Counted from the stretch's first letter, positions 35,490-44,481 are shown. The stretch: DNA of 64,000 nt from an uncultured Ramlibacter sp. (GCF_936925435.1 NZ_CAKZHQ010000047.1:106466-170465), one strand, 5' to 3'. The notes: generated from the sequence alone by a model not told the origin. Program-made: numbers and translations.

Positions 35490-36314
35490 TCAGTGCGATG
35501 TGCCCAGGTAGGCTTTGATGACGTCGGGGTTGTTGCGCACCGCGTCGGGCGTGCCGTCGCCGATCTTCTTGCCGTAGTCCAGCACCACGACGCGGTCGCT
35601 GATGTCCATCACCACGCCCATGTCGTGCTCGATCAGGACCACGGTGGTGCCGAACTCGTCGTTGATGTCGAGCACAAAGCGGCACATGTCCTGCTTCTCC
35701 TCGACGTTCATGCCGGCCATGGGCTCGTCCAGCAGCAGCACCTGGGGCTCCATCGCCAGGGCCCGGCCCAGGTCGACGCGCTTTTGCAGGCCGTAGGGCA
35801 GCTGGCCCACCGGCGTCTTGCGCCAGGCCTGGATCTCCAGGAAGTCGATGATGTGTTCGACGAACTCGCGGTGCCGGATCTCTTCGCGCAGCGCCGGCCC
35901 GATGCGAAGGGCCTGCAGCAGGATGTTGCTTTTGATCTTGAGGTTGCGCCCGGTCATGATGTTGTCCAGCACGCTCATGCCCTTGAACAGGGCCAGGTTC
36001 TGGAAAGTCCGGGCCACGCCCATGGTGGCCACCTGGTGGCTGTTCATGTGGCGGAAGGTCTGGCCGCGAAAGCTGATCGAGCCTTCCTGCGGCTGGTAGA
36101 CGCCGTTGATGCAATTGAGCATCGAGCTCTTGCCGGCACCGTTGGGGCCGATGATGGCGCGGATCTCGTGCTCGCGCACGTCAAACGAGATGTCGCTCAG
36201 CGCCTTGACGCCGCCAAAGCGCAGCGAGATGTTCTTCACGTCCAGAATCACATCGCCGAACTTGCGGCCATTGCCGTCCTGCGCTGACACCAGAGGTTCG
36301 CTCATCATGTTCAT
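35490..36314 (-). CDS. livG: Branched-chain-amino-acid-type ABC transporter ATPase (LivG-like)
   Basis: 274 residues. Walker A GPNGAGKSS, Q-loop FQNLALF, Walker B VLLLDEPMAGMN and H-loop LIEHDMG are clear; the signature LPYGLQKRV is the diverged form usual in LivG. The first ATG overlaps the stop of the acyl-CoA ligase gene (ATGA); a second in-frame ATG three codons on is possible. It is the partner of LivF. Confidence 0.92.
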   Translation of the reverse strand: MNMMSEPLVSAQDGNGRKFGDVILDVKNISLRFGGVKALSDISFDVREHEIRAIIGPNGAGKSSMLNCINGVYQPQEGSISFRGQTFRHMNSHQVATMGVARTFQNLALFKGMSVLDNIMTGRNLKIKSNILLQALRIGPALREEIRHREFVEHIIDFLEIQAWRKTPVGQLPYGLQKRVDLGRALAMEPQVLLLDEPMAGMNVEEKQDMCRFVLDINDEFGTTVVLIEHDMGVVMDISDRVVVLDYGKKIGDGTPDAVRNNPDVIKAYLGTSH

Positions 36315-38257
36315 GCGGCAGCCTTGACCGGTGCGAAGACCTTGCTGTCGGCGATCTTCAAGGTGGCGCTGACGCTGCCGCTGCGGCCATCCTCGAACTT
36401 CACCTGGGTTTCGATGTACTGCTCGGGCTTGCCGCCGTAGAGCGCGTCGATCAGCACCAGGTACTTGTCGGCGATGAAGCCGCGCCGGACCTTGTTGGTG
36501 CGCGTGAGTTCTCCGTCATCAGCGTCCAGCTCCTTGTGCAGCACCAGGAAGCGGCTGATCTGCGAGCCGGCCAGCAGCGGGTCGGCCGCCAGGTCGGCGT
36601 TGACCTTTTCCACGCAGTCCTTGAGCAGGGCGTAGACCTCGGGTTTTTGCGCCAGGTCGGTGTAGCCGGCATAGGGCAGGTTGCGCCGCTCGGCCCAGTT
36701 GCCGACGGCGTCGAAGTCGATGTTGAGCATCACGCAGACCTGGTCGCGGCCGTCGCCATAGGCCACGGCCTCCTTGATGTGGGGGAAGAACTTGAGCTTG
36801 TTCTCCACGTACTTGGGCGCGAACATGGCGCCGTCATGGGCGCCGCCGGCGATGCGGCCCACGTCCTTGACGCGGTCGATGATCTTCAGGTGCCCTTGCG
36901 CGTCGATGAAGCCGGCGTCACTGGTGTGGTACCAGCCGTCGGCGGTCAGCACTTCGGCCGTGGCCTCGGGGTTCTTGTAGTAGCCGCGCAGCAAGCCGGG
37001 CGAGCGCACCAGGATCTCGCCGTTGTCCGCGACCCGGATCTCGACGCCGGCAATCGGGATGCCAACCGTGTCGGCGCGGGCCTGGTCATCGGGCTGCAGG
37101 CAGACGAAGACGGCGGTCTCGGTCGAGCCGTACAGCTGCTTCAAGTTGATGCCGATGGAGCGGTAGAAGCTGAACAGGTCGGGGCCGATGGCCTCGCCCG
37201 CCGTGTAGGCCACGCGCACGCGCGACAGACCCAGGTTGTTGCGCAGCGGGCCGTAGACCAGCGCATTGCCCAGGGCGTACTTGATGCGGTCCCAGGCGCC
37301 CACGCTCTTGCCGTCCATCAGCGCCGGACCGACGCGGCGGGCCAGCGCCATACAGGCGTGGAACAGGGCGCGCTTGGGCGCGCTGGCGTCTTCCATGCGG
37401 ATCATCACCGCGGTCAGCAGGCCTTCGAAGATGCGCGGCGGCGCGAAGTAGTAGGTGGGTCCCACTTCCTTCAGGTCGATGGTCACGGTGGCGGCGGATT
37501 CGGGGCAATTGACCACGTAGCCGCAGGCCAGCCACTGGCCGTAGCTGAAGATGTTCTGGCCGACCCAGGCCGGCGGCAGGTAGGCCAGAACCTCCTCGGC
37601 ATGCGTCAGCCTGTCGAAATCGGCGCCGGCCTTGGCGCGGTCCAGCAGCGTGCGGTGGCTGTGAACCACGCCCTTGGGGTTGCCGGTGGTGCCGGAAGTG
37701 AAGAACATGGCGGCGACGTCGTCGGGCAGGCCCCGGTCGACCTCGGCGCGGAAGAAGGACGGATGGCTTTGCGCGAAGGCGGCACCGCTCTCGATCAGCG
37801 CGTCCAGCGCCACCAGGCCGGGCTCGCGGTAGTTGCGCAGGCCACGCGGGTCGTCGAAGTAGAGGCCCTCGAGTTGCGGGCACTGGGCGCGGATCTCCAG
37901 CAGCTTGTCGACCTGCTCCTGGTCTTCGGCGAAGGCAAAGCGCACATGGGCGTTGTTGATGGGGAACACGCACTCGGCCGACGCCGCATCCTGGTACAGC
38001 GGGATGGGGATGGCGCCCAGCGCTTGGGCCGCCAGCATGGTGGCGTAGAGACGGGGCCGGTTGGCGCCCACCACCACCATGTGTTCGCCGCGCGTCAGGC
38101 CGGCCTGGTGCAAGCCGCAGGCGATGTGCTCGACCAGCGCCGCCATGGCCGACCAGCTGTGGCTCTGCCAGATGCCGTACTCCTTCTCGCGCATGGCCGC
38201 GCCGCCGGGGCGCTGCGCCGCATGCAGGAGCAGCAGTCGCGGGAACGTTGTCTCCAT
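36311..38257 (-). CDS. AMP-dependent acyl-CoA synthetase (FAA1/long-chain type)
   Basis: 648 residues from ATG 38257, preceded by AAGGAC. P-loop FFTSGTTGNPKGVVHSH; FAA1-type features are APPRIFEGLLTAVMIRM, the tetrapeptide region LKQLYGSTETAVFV and GWYHTSDAGFIDAQGHLKIIDR. A C-terminal extension (FEDGRSGSVSATLKIADS) is present. It activates a carboxylic acid to its CoA thioester in the cytoplasm. As first gene of the operon it is coupled to livG, so uptake and activation of one substrate are probably linked. Chain length or aromaticity cannot be read. Confidence 0.9.
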   Translation of the reverse strand: METTFPRLLLLHAAQRPGGAAMREKEYGIWQSHSWSAMAALVEHIACGLHQAGLTRGEHMVVVGANRPRLYATMLAAQALGAIPIPLYQDAASAECVFPINNAHVRFAFAEDQEQVDKLLEIRAQCPQLEGLYFDDPRGLRNYREPGLVALDALIESGAAFAQSHPSFFRAEVDRGLPDDVAAMFFTSGTTGNPKGVVHSHRTLLDRAKAGADFDRLTHAEEVLAYLPPAWVGQNIFSYGQWLACGYVVNCPESAATVTIDLKEVGPTYYFAPPRIFEGLLTAVMIRMEDASAPKRALFHACMALARRVGPALMDGKSVGAWDRIKYALGNALVYGPLRNNLGLSRVRVAYTAGEAIGPDLFSFYRSIGINLKQLYGSTETAVFVCLQPDDQARADTVGIPIAGVEIRVADNGEILVRSPGLLRGYYKNPEATAEVLTADGWYHTSDAGFIDAQGHLKIIDRVKDVGRIAGGAHDGAMFAPKYVENKLKFFPHIKEAVAYGDGRDQVCVMLNIDFDAVGNWAERRNLPYAGYTDLAQKPEVYALLKDCVEKVNADLAADPLLAGSQISRFLVLHKELDADDGELTRTNKVRRGFIADKYLVLIDALYGGKPEQYIETQVKFEDGRSGSVSATLKIADSKVFAPVKAAA

Positions 38258-38345
38258 GGTGTCCTTCAAGCCTGGGCTTGTTGTCTCGGTTGGCCGCATC
38301 CTAGGCCGCGCTTTGACGTTGGCTTGTCTTTGCAACGACAATTCG

Positions 38346-38374
38346 CGGGAATTCCCGAAGGTCGTTTTCCCGAA
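38346..38374. promoter_or_regulatory. Palindrome and repeated TTCCCGAA in the ligase/crp divergent region
   Basis: A perfect 12-bp palindrome CGGGAATTCCCG (38346-38357) overlaps TTCCCGAA (38352-38359), which recurs at 38367-38374, 15 bases later, directly before the ATG of the Crp/Fnr gene. The layout suits an operator for autoregulation or for the divergent operon. It does not resemble the classical TGTGA or TTGAT Crp/Fnr half-sites. Confidence 0.4.
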
Positions 38375-38375
38375 C

Positions 38376-39104
38376 ATGGCTGCCACCGCCCCCGAACTCT
38401 CGCTGCACCAGCGGCGCCGTGCGCCGACGCCGGCCGAACTGGCCGGCATCCCCTGGCTGCGCGTGCTGCAGCCGGCCGAATACGGCCGCGCCATCGGCGA
38501 TATCAGCGTCGGCGATGCCCTGCCCGGCGACCTGGTCTGCCGCATGGGCCGGCCCGTGACCTACTGGTTCGGTGTCATCGAAGGCCTGCTCAAGATGAGC
38601 ATGGACAACGCGCAGGGCCAGACCATGACCTTCACCGGCGTGCCGCCCGGCGGCTGGTTCGGCGAGGGCACGGCGCTCAAGCGCGAGGCCTACCGCTACA
38701 ACATCCAGGCGTTGCGCAAGAGCGTGGTGGCCGGCCTGCCAGTGGACACCTTCCACTGGCTGCTGGACCACTCGATCGGCTTCAACCGCTTTGTCATGAA
38801 CCAGCTCAATGAGCGGCTGGGCCAGTTCATCGCCGCGCGCGAGATCGACCGCATGAACAATCCCGACCTGCGGGTGGCGCGCAGCCTGGCGGCCCTGTTC
38901 AACCCTGTGCTGTACCCGGGCGTGGGCGAGGTGCTGCGCATCACCCAGCAGGAGCTGGCCTACCTGGTGGGGCTGTCGCGCCAGCGGGTCAACGAGGCGC
39001 TCACCGCGCTGCAGGCCCAGGCCACAATCCGTGTCGAGTACGGCGGCCTGCGCATCCTCGACCTGGACGCGCTGCGCTCCAGTGTGCTGCCCAAGCCCCT
39101 TTGA
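38376..39104 (+). CDS. Crp/Fnr family transcriptional regulator
   Basis: 242 residues from ATG 38376. The N-terminal cyclic-nucleotide-binding-type barrel (about 35-150; TYWFGVIEGLLKMS, TFTGVPPGGWFGEGTALKRE) is followed by a C-terminal winged helix with recognition part ITQQELAYLVGLSRQRVNEAL. No Fnr cysteine cluster is seen. It is divergent from the ligase-LIV operon, 118 bases away, and is the obvious candidate regulator of it. An acyl-CoA or other effector is possible but not shown. Confidence 0.9.
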   Translation: MAATAPELSLHQRRRAPTPAELAGIPWLRVLQPAEYGRAIGDISVGDALPGDLVCRMGRPVTYWFGVIEGLLKMSMDNAQGQTMTFTGVPPGGWFGEGTALKREAYRYNIQALRKSVVAGLPVDTFHWLLDHSIGFNRFVMNQLNERLGQFIAAREIDRMNNPDLRVARSLAALFNPVLYPGVGEVLRITQQELAYLVGLSRQRVNEALTALQAQATIRVEYGGLRILDLDALRSSVLPKPL

Positions 39105-39105
39105 C

Positions 39106-39163
39106 AATAAAATAGCCTTCTATCCCCCGCCAATTGGGCGTGAGCAGCTATCAAAAAAGTAGC
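39106..39163 (+). repeat. Interspersed repeat, copy C, intergenic
   Basis: AAAATAGCCTTCTAT, then CCCCCG (39124-39129), 16 bases, AGCTAT (39146-39151), 9 bases, AGC. It fills the space between the Crp/Fnr stop and the pseudouridine-synthase start, so it forms that gene's 5' leader. GCTAT...GTAGC can pair with one G-T. Confidence 0.72.
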
Positions 39164-39170
39164 ATTCAGC

Positions 39171-39947
39171 ATGACGGAACCCGCAAGCACCTCCCGACTG
39201 AACAAGCGCATGGCCGAACTGGGCCTGTGCTCGCGCCGCGAGGCCGACGACTGGATCGCCCAGGGCTGGGTCAAGGTCAACGGCGCGGTCGCGGCCATGG
39301 GCGTGAAGGTGCAGCCCTCGGACCGCATCGAAGTCGACCGCAAGGCGCAGGGCCACCAGGCCACCCAGGTCACCATCCTGCTGAACAAGCCCATGGGCTA
39401 TGTCAGCGGCCAGGCGGAGGACGGCCACGAGCCTGCTGTGGTGCTGATCAACCCGCGCACCCACTGGCGCGAAGACCCCGGCAGCAACCGCTTCTCCCCG
39501 CCGCAGCTGCGCGGGCTGGCGCCGGCCGGTCGGCTGGACATCGATTCGATCGGCCTGCTGGTGCTGACCCAGGACGGCCGGGTGGCGCGCCAGCTGATCG
39601 GCGAAGACTCCGGCATGGAGAAGGAGTACCTGGTGCGCGTGACCTACGGTGAACGCGGCGAGGTAGCCACCGACGTGCAGAAGGCCTTTCCCGTTGCGCA
39701 GCTGGAGCGGCTGCGCCATGGCCTGAGCCTGGACGGCAAGCCGCTCAAGCCGGCCCAGGTCGACTGGCAAAACCCCGAGCAGCTGCGCTTTGTCCTGACC
39801 GAGGGCAAGAAGCGCCAGATCCGCCGCATGTGCGAGCAGGTGGGCCTGAAGGTGGTGGGCCTCAAGCGCATCCGCATCGGCCGCGTCGTGCTGGGCGCGC
39901 TGCCAGTGGGGCAGTGGCGCTATCTGGGACCGGGCGAGCGCTTCTGA
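39171..39947 (+). CDS. rRNA pseudouridine synthase (RsuA/RluF family)
   Basis: 258 residues. An S4 RNA-binding domain (about 8-60; [20 protein letters not shown]) precedes the catalytic domain. [10 protein letters not shown] and the catalytic-Asp motif [17 protein letters not shown] (Asp123) identify the RsuA/RluB/RluF branch; [25 protein letters not shown] is the C-terminal signature. It isomerises a specific uridine in rRNA (or tRNA for RluF). Which position is not decidable here. It is preceded by repeat copy C. Confidence 0.9.
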   Translation: MTEPASTSRLNKRMAELGLCSRREADDWIAQGWVKVNGAVAAMGVKVQPSDRIEVDRKAQGHQATQVTILLNKPMGYVSGQAEDGHEPAVVLINPRTHWREDPGSNRFSPPQLRGLAPAGRLDIDSIGLLVLTQDGRVARQLIGEDSGMEKEYLVRVTYGERGEVATDVQKAFPVAQLERLRHGLSLDGKPLKPAQVDWQNPEQLRFVLTEGKKRQIRRMCEQVGLKVVGLKRIRIGRVVLGALPVGQWRYLGPGERF

Positions 39948-39954
39948 CGTTCTT

Positions 39955-40800
39955 CTAGTAGCTGAGCGTGACCGTGTGCGGCACGGAGCCGGTGCAGACA
40001 GCGCCGTTGCAGCTGCCCGGCTGGCCCGCCGGCATGGTGCCGGTGATGGTGAAGTTCTGGGCGCCGCCGGTGCCCGTGGCCGAGGTGGCGCTCAGGCTCA
40101 GTGAGTAGGTCAGTCCCACCACCGTGCCGGTGGTCGGGCTCACTGCAAGGGTATAGGGCATCAGGCGGGAGCACTCGGTCGAGAAAGTCGTTGAAGCCGT
40201 CACTGCCGCGCCGAACGCGGTATAGGTGAAATTGATGTTGGTTGGCGTCGCCGTGAAGTCGCAGGCGGCCGGCGCATAGACCTTGACGGCTGCGACGCCG
40301 GTGGCGGTGGTCACGTTGTTGGCTTGCAGAGTGAACGTCACCGTGTCTTCATAGGCGCCCGCGTACATCCCGGTCTGGCTGGGAATGCAGGTCCAGTAGG
40401 CCGTCTGCTTGGTCCTCAGGCTGGTGTCGGTACCGCCGGACCAGGTGATGGTGTCGCTGATCCGCGTGTTGTTCGTGTCGGTCCATGCCGAACTGCAGGC
40501 GGCGTTGCGGTACATGTCGTAGTTCATGTAGATTGGGATGATCCACCACTGCTCGCGCGCCCGGTTCTGTGCGCCGTTGGCATAGAGGCCGTTGTCGACA
40601 CCCACCGCGTAGGTGACCGACAGCGGATCGCCAGTCTGGCGCGAGCAGCTGACGGAAAAGTAGCTTTGCTCGGACAGCGTCACCCCCGCCGGATAGCTGA
40701 CCGTGATGCCGGGCGACGTGATGCTGCAATTGATCCGCGCCGACGCCGGCGTGCAAGCCAGGGCCAGCAGGCCGAGCAGGCCCGTGAGCCAGTAGTTCAT
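39955..40800 (-). CDS. Spore coat U domain protein, two domains; probable pilus tip subunit (CsuE-like)
   Basis: 281 residues with a signal peptide (YWLTGLLGLLALACTPASA). Two SCPU-type beta domains follow: the first (about 25-175) has SVSCSRQTGDPLSVTYAVGVDNG and the second (about 185-281) ends VPHTVTLSY, the usual C-terminal strand. Two-domain SCPU proteins are the adhesive tip in archaic chaperone-usher pili. The ATG overlaps the usher stop (ATGA). Last gene of the pilus operon. Confidence 0.85.
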   Translation of the reverse strand: MNYWLTGLLGLLALACTPASARINCSITSPGITVSYPAGVTLSEQSYFSVSCSRQTGDPLSVTYAVGVDNGLYANGAQNRAREQWWIIPIYMNYDMYRNAACSSAWTDTNNTRISDTITWSGGTDTSLRTKQTAYWTCIPSQTGMYAGAYEDTVTFTLQANNVTTATGVAAVKVYAPAACDFTATPTNINFTYTAFGAAVTASTTFSTECSRLMPYTLAVSPTTGTVVGLTYSLSLSATSATGTGGAQNFTITGTMPAGQPGSCNGAVCTGSVPHTVTLSY

Positions 40801-43175
40801 CGATTCACCCCTTTGCACAACAGTGGGCCGACGCGTGCGATCTCATCGTTGGCTGCCTTTGGCAAGACGACATCCATGCTGCACTGCTGGTTCTTCCACG
40901 TCAGTGCCAGCTTGTTGGATGCCTGCATGCCGGTGACATAAGCCTCGCCGCGGCGGGCCACATAAAAATACTCGGCGTCGCCGCTGAGCTTGACGGTGGC
41001 GCCGGCAGGCGCGACGTCGCCGTCGTCCAACACGATGCGCAGCAGGGCGGCGCGTCCGCTGCGCACCGGGAAGTCCACCTTCACGCCGCTGCGCCAGGAC
41101 GGCACGATGATGCTTTCGATGTTGCCGATCTCAGCGCTCACGGGCAGGTCCTTCGGGTTGATGCGCACGGAGTTCGGCTGGTAGGGCGAGAGCACGGGCA
41201 GGATGGCGATGCCGTTCTTGTCGGTGCGGGTCATGACATTGCCGCCCAGGCCGACGCCGATGTTCTCCATGTCCTTGATCTGCGCAATGGCGAAGCTCTG
41301 CTCGATCCGCCGCGTTGCAAACAGGTGGGCGTCGGCGGCCACCAGCGCGCCGCTGGCACTGGTGCGCACGGCCTGCTGGTCGGGGGAAACGCTGACATCG
41401 CCGTACAACCTGCCATAGCGGCCGGTGTAGTAGAGGCCGCCCTCTGAGTAGGGCTGGTCCTGGCGGGCGCCGCCCTGCAGGCGCCAGCCCAGGCCTTCCT
41501 GCGCGTCGGGCGAGCGGGAGGCCGACGCGTAGTAGTCATGCGAGCTGCCCCGGATGTTGGCGGTGGCGCTGACGATGGTCGTGTCGTCCAGCGGGACGAA
41601 CAGCGATGCATTGACGCCCAGGCCGCTGGCGCCATCGAGCACCTTGCTGACGCTGACGCTGAGGTTGTTGCGCCTGCCCACCAGCTGCGAGTAGTTGGCC
41701 GACACCGTGGTGATCCGGCGGGCGAGGAAGCGCTCGATGGTGGCAAAGCCCAGGCCGACGGTGCCATAGCCCGGGGTGGAGTAGCTCAAGCTGGCTGCCG
41801 CCTGGAATTTCACGGGCAGCTCGAGCCGGTCCATACCCAGCATGCGAAAACTGCGTGAAGCGCCTTCGAGCTGGACCTGCGCCAAGGCCCGCAGCCATTC
41901 GCGCTGCAGGCCCAGCACCCACTGGTGGCCGCGGGCACGGGCATCGTCTTCGCTGGTGACGTAAGCCGCCCGGCCGAGCACCCCGCCGGGCAAAGTGGTG
42001 ATCAGGCCCAGGCCGCCGGTCCAGGATTTGGCGCTCACTTCGCCGCGGCCTTCGAGCGTCAGCCAGTCGTTCCAGCCATGGCGCCAGGTGCCGCTGCCGA
42101 AAGCGCTGCCGTAGTTCGCGTTGGCCAGCCCGAGGTCGTGGCGCAAGGTGCCCGCCTCCACGCTCCAGTCGTTCAAGCCCTTGGTCAGCAGTTCCGCGGA
42201 AGTGAAGAAGGGCTGGACGATGACCACCTCCCGGCCCAGCAGGTCGCGCACCACCAGCCGGGCTTCGCCGTTGCCTGTCACAGAGGCCGTGTTGTCGATC
42301 GAGAAGGGCCCGGGCGGCACGTTGGATGTCTGCTTGAGCACATCGTTGACGTACAACTCCACCGTCGACGGCGCGGACGACACACCGCGCAGCACGGGCA
42401 ATGGCTGCGTGATGAAGCCGGGTGTCAGCGCGAAGTTGCTGCCGTATTGCACGCCGCCGAAATAGACGCTGCGCCCCCACATGCCCTGTCTGGTGGCCGT
42501 GTCGCCCAGCCGCAGCGTGCGGTTGCGTTCCGTGTCGTCGCGGGTGAAGGTCGTTTCCAGCCGCAGCCAGCCGCTGCTCGCGTCCAGCCCGCCCGAGCCG
42601 GTCAGATTGCGTCCCACATGGCTGCTGGTCAACACGCCCCAGTCGTTGGACAGCCCCGCCTCTGTGACCGCGCCGAAGTCGCGGCCGCCCCCACCCAGGC
42701 GCGAACGCACGCTGGTGAAGCTGACGTCATAGTTGAAAAAGGCGCTGGGCAGCACCGGGCTGCGTTTGACCCGCTCGCTCAGTTCCGTGGACAGCTTGGT
42801 GGCTGCAAAAGCCTGCGGTGCCAGCGTCAGCGCGATCGACTGGTTCTGGAAGTCTGTCTTGGCGCTGAAACCGGGCAGTGCCGGCAGCGCCACGTACTCG
42901 CCGCCGCGCGCCGTCACTCTGGGCATGTCGGGCAGGGGCTGGATCCGCCATTCCTCCAGGGCATCGATGGGGGCGTGCAAGACGCCCTGGCGCTCCAGAA
43001 AGGGCCAGATGCCTCCCTTGGCACCATTGACCGTGACTTCCAGCGGGACGAACCGGTCGGCGACCGGCACGGCTGCCGGCACCATTGCGGGGGTTTGCGC
43101 CATGGCGGTCCCCATTGGTAGCAGGACGCTACCGCCCCATCCCAATCCCAATGCCAGAAGTGCTTTCCATGACAT
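40797..43175 (-). CDS. Outer-membrane fimbrial usher (FimD/PapC superfamily, archaic CsuD-like)
   Basis: 792 residues with a signal peptide (ALLALGLGWGGSVLLPMGTA). The N-terminal periplasmic domain (PLEVTVNGAKGGIWPFLERQ) recruits chaperone-subunit complexes. The central barrel has the plug area (VELYVNDVLKQTSNVPPGPF, DLLGREVVIVQPFF). The C-terminal domains contain GVGLGGNVMTRTDKNGIAILP. It is the pilus assembly pore. It follows the chaperone gene by seven bases and is coupled to the tip gene. Confidence 0.92.
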   Translation of the reverse strand: MSWKALLALGLGWGGSVLLPMGTAMAQTPAMVPAAVPVADRFVPLEVTVNGAKGGIWPFLERQGVLHAPIDALEEWRIQPLPDMPRVTARGGEYVALPALPGFSAKTDFQNQSIALTLAPQAFAATKLSTELSERVKRSPVLPSAFFNYDVSFTSVRSRLGGGGRDFGAVTEAGLSNDWGVLTSSHVGRNLTGSGGLDASSGWLRLETTFTRDDTERNRTLRLGDTATRQGMWGRSVYFGGVQYGSNFALTPGFITQPLPVLRGVSSAPSTVELYVNDVLKQTSNVPPGPFSIDNTASVTGNGEARLVVRDLLGREVVIVQPFFTSAELLTKGLNDWSVEAGTLRHDLGLANANYGSAFGSGTWRHGWNDWLTLEGRGEVSAKSWTGGLGLITTLPGGVLGRAAYVTSEDDARARGHQWVLGLQREWLRALAQVQLEGASRSFRMLGMDRLELPVKFQAAASLSYSTPGYGTVGLGFATIERFLARRITTVSANYSQLVGRRNNLSVSVSKVLDGASGLGVNASLFVPLDDTTIVSATANIRGSSHDYYASASRSPDAQEGLGWRLQGGARQDQPYSEGGLYYTGRYGRLYGDVSVSPDQQAVRTSASGALVAADAHLFATRRIEQSFAIAQIKDMENIGVGLGGNVMTRTDKNGIAILPVLSPYQPNSVRINPKDLPVSAEIGNIESIIVPSWRSGVKVDFPVRSGRAALLRIVLDDGDVAPAGATVKLSGDAEYFYVARRGEAYVTGMQASNKLALTWKNQQCSMDVVLPKAANDEIARVGPLLCKGVNR

Positions 43176-43182
43176 GGGCCGT

Positions 43183-43911
43183 CTAGTCAGTCAATGCGAG
43201 GTCGACAGCCTGCATGGTGCCGTCGTCCAGCGCAACCTGCAGCTTCATCGCCCCCGAGGGAATGGCCGCGCCTTCCCGCTTGATCTCGAAGCTGCGCGTG
43301 ATCTCCGGCAGGATGTAGCCGCCGGTGTCGCGGGTGGCGATCCGCTCGCCATTGCTTGCCAGCAGAACGAACTCACGCACCTGCGCAAAAGCCGTTCCAC
43401 TGTTCTTGCAGGTTGCCATCACCGCATTGGCCGATGCGCGTGTTGCGCTGCAGCTGAGGTCGCGCTTGGCGGTGGGCGGCGTGATGAAGATGGGCAGTGA
43501 GAACGCCAGCGCGATCTGCAGCGTGTTGTCGGTGCTTGCCGGCCGGGCTTCGGGAATCTCACGCACGATCATCCGGTAGGTCAGCTGGCTGCCAGCCGGC
43601 GGCGGGCCCAGCCGCGCGAGCCGTACAACCTGGCGGGATTTGGGTGCGAGCTTGAGGATGGGGGGAGAAAGGATCAGGTCCTCGGTCGGGACGAGATCGA
43701 ATTCACCGTCGGGCTTTTGCTTCCAGACGAACAGATCGGCCTGCATCACGATTTCTTGCTCGCCGTCATTGGTGACGGTGATGGCCACGGCGCGGTCGCG
43801 CGGCTCCATGAAGATGCGCACCGGTGTGATCGAGAAGTCGGCGGCGCCCGCGGGCAGGCCCAGGCCGCAAAGCGGGAGAAGGAGTGCCAGCGCCCTGAGA
43901 GAGTGATTCAT
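43183..43911 (-). CDS. Periplasmic pilus chaperone (PapD superfamily, archaic CsuC-like)
   Basis: 242 residues from the ATG with GGGGAA six bases upstream; a TTG four codons earlier is the alternative. Signal peptide LALLLPLCGLGLPAGA. Two Ig-like domains: ADFSITPVRIFMEPRDRAVAITVTN starts domain 1, and the subunit-binding edge strand area is SRQVVRLARLGPPPAGSQLTYRMIVREIP. It donates a strand to unfolded pilins before delivery to the usher. Confidence 0.9.
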   Translation of the reverse strand: MNHSLRALALLLPLCGLGLPAGAADFSITPVRIFMEPRDRAVAITVTNDGEQEIVMQADLFVWKQKPDGEFDLVPTEDLILSPPILKLAPKSRQVVRLARLGPPPAGSQLTYRMIVREIPEARPASTDNTLQIALAFSLPIFITPPTAKRDLSCSATRASANAVMATCKNSGTAFAQVREFVLLASNGERIATRDTGGYILPEITRSFEIKREGAAIPSGAMKLQVALDDGTMQAVDLALTD

Positions 43912-43945
43912 GCGATTCCCCAATGTTCCGATACGGCAGCTTACA

Positions 43946-44452
43946 TCACCAACTCAGCACCACTTCCAGGTACTCGCGGCCGCCCCAGCTGACCATCCTG
44001 CTGGCGGCCTCGCGGCCGGAGCGATCGGGGTTGGCTTCAGATGCAAGCCGGACCCTGGTGAAGGGCAAGAGGTAGCTGCCGGTGATCCCATTGCCGTTCA
44101 GATCCGGCCGGTCTGGCGCCAGGGGCTGCGCAACCAAGGGGCCGGGCGCAAGGGGATCTGGGACTGCGCCAGGGAGGATGGGGATCGCGCCGTAGTCCCC
44201 GTCCGGCAGCGGCGGGGTGGGCAAGGTGGGGATGGGGTCCGCCGGCGGCGTGCCGTTGCACTGGATGGAGGCCGGGAACTGGACCAGGCTGCATGTGGCC
44301 GATCCGCCGCCACCACCCGTCACCAGCTGTACGGTGACACTGAACTGGGCACTGGCCTGTCCGGCATGCGCCGTGCCAACGGCCAGTGCCGCTGCCACGG
44401 CGAGGCCGGCAATCCTGAGCGAAGGCGCGGTGCCGGATTTCAGCTCAGGCAT
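43946..44452 (-). CDS. Secreted proline-rich protein of the pilus locus, possible minor subunit
   Basis: 168 residues with a signal peptide (IAGLAVAAALAVGTAHA). After cleavage it reads like a pilin start (ASAQFSVTVQLVT) with Cys54 and Cys65, then a low-complexity Pro-rich section (TPPADPIPTLPTPPLPDG and following, about 68-115), and ends YLEVVLSW, which resembles the terminal strand of SCPU proteins. I do not recognise it as a named family. Position between pilin and chaperone genes suggests a minor subunit or adaptor with a proline spacer in place of part of the fold. Confidence 0.65.
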   Translation of the reverse strand: MPELKSGTAPSLRIAGLAVAAALAVGTAHAGQASAQFSVTVQLVTGGGGGSATCSLVQFPASIQCNGTPPADPIPTLPTPPLPDGDYGAIPILPGAVPDPLAPGPLVAQPLAPDRPDLNGNGITGSYLLPFTRVRLASEANPDRSGREAASRMVSWGGREYLEVVLSW

Positions 44453-44481
44453 CGCGCGTTCTCAGGCCGACAGGCCGGGTT

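Noticed and set aside
33320..35518. Plus-strand open frame of over 700 codons opposite livH-livM
   Set aside because: Composition dominated by Gln/Gly/Asp/His; no start signal; the LIV permeases on the other strand are certain.
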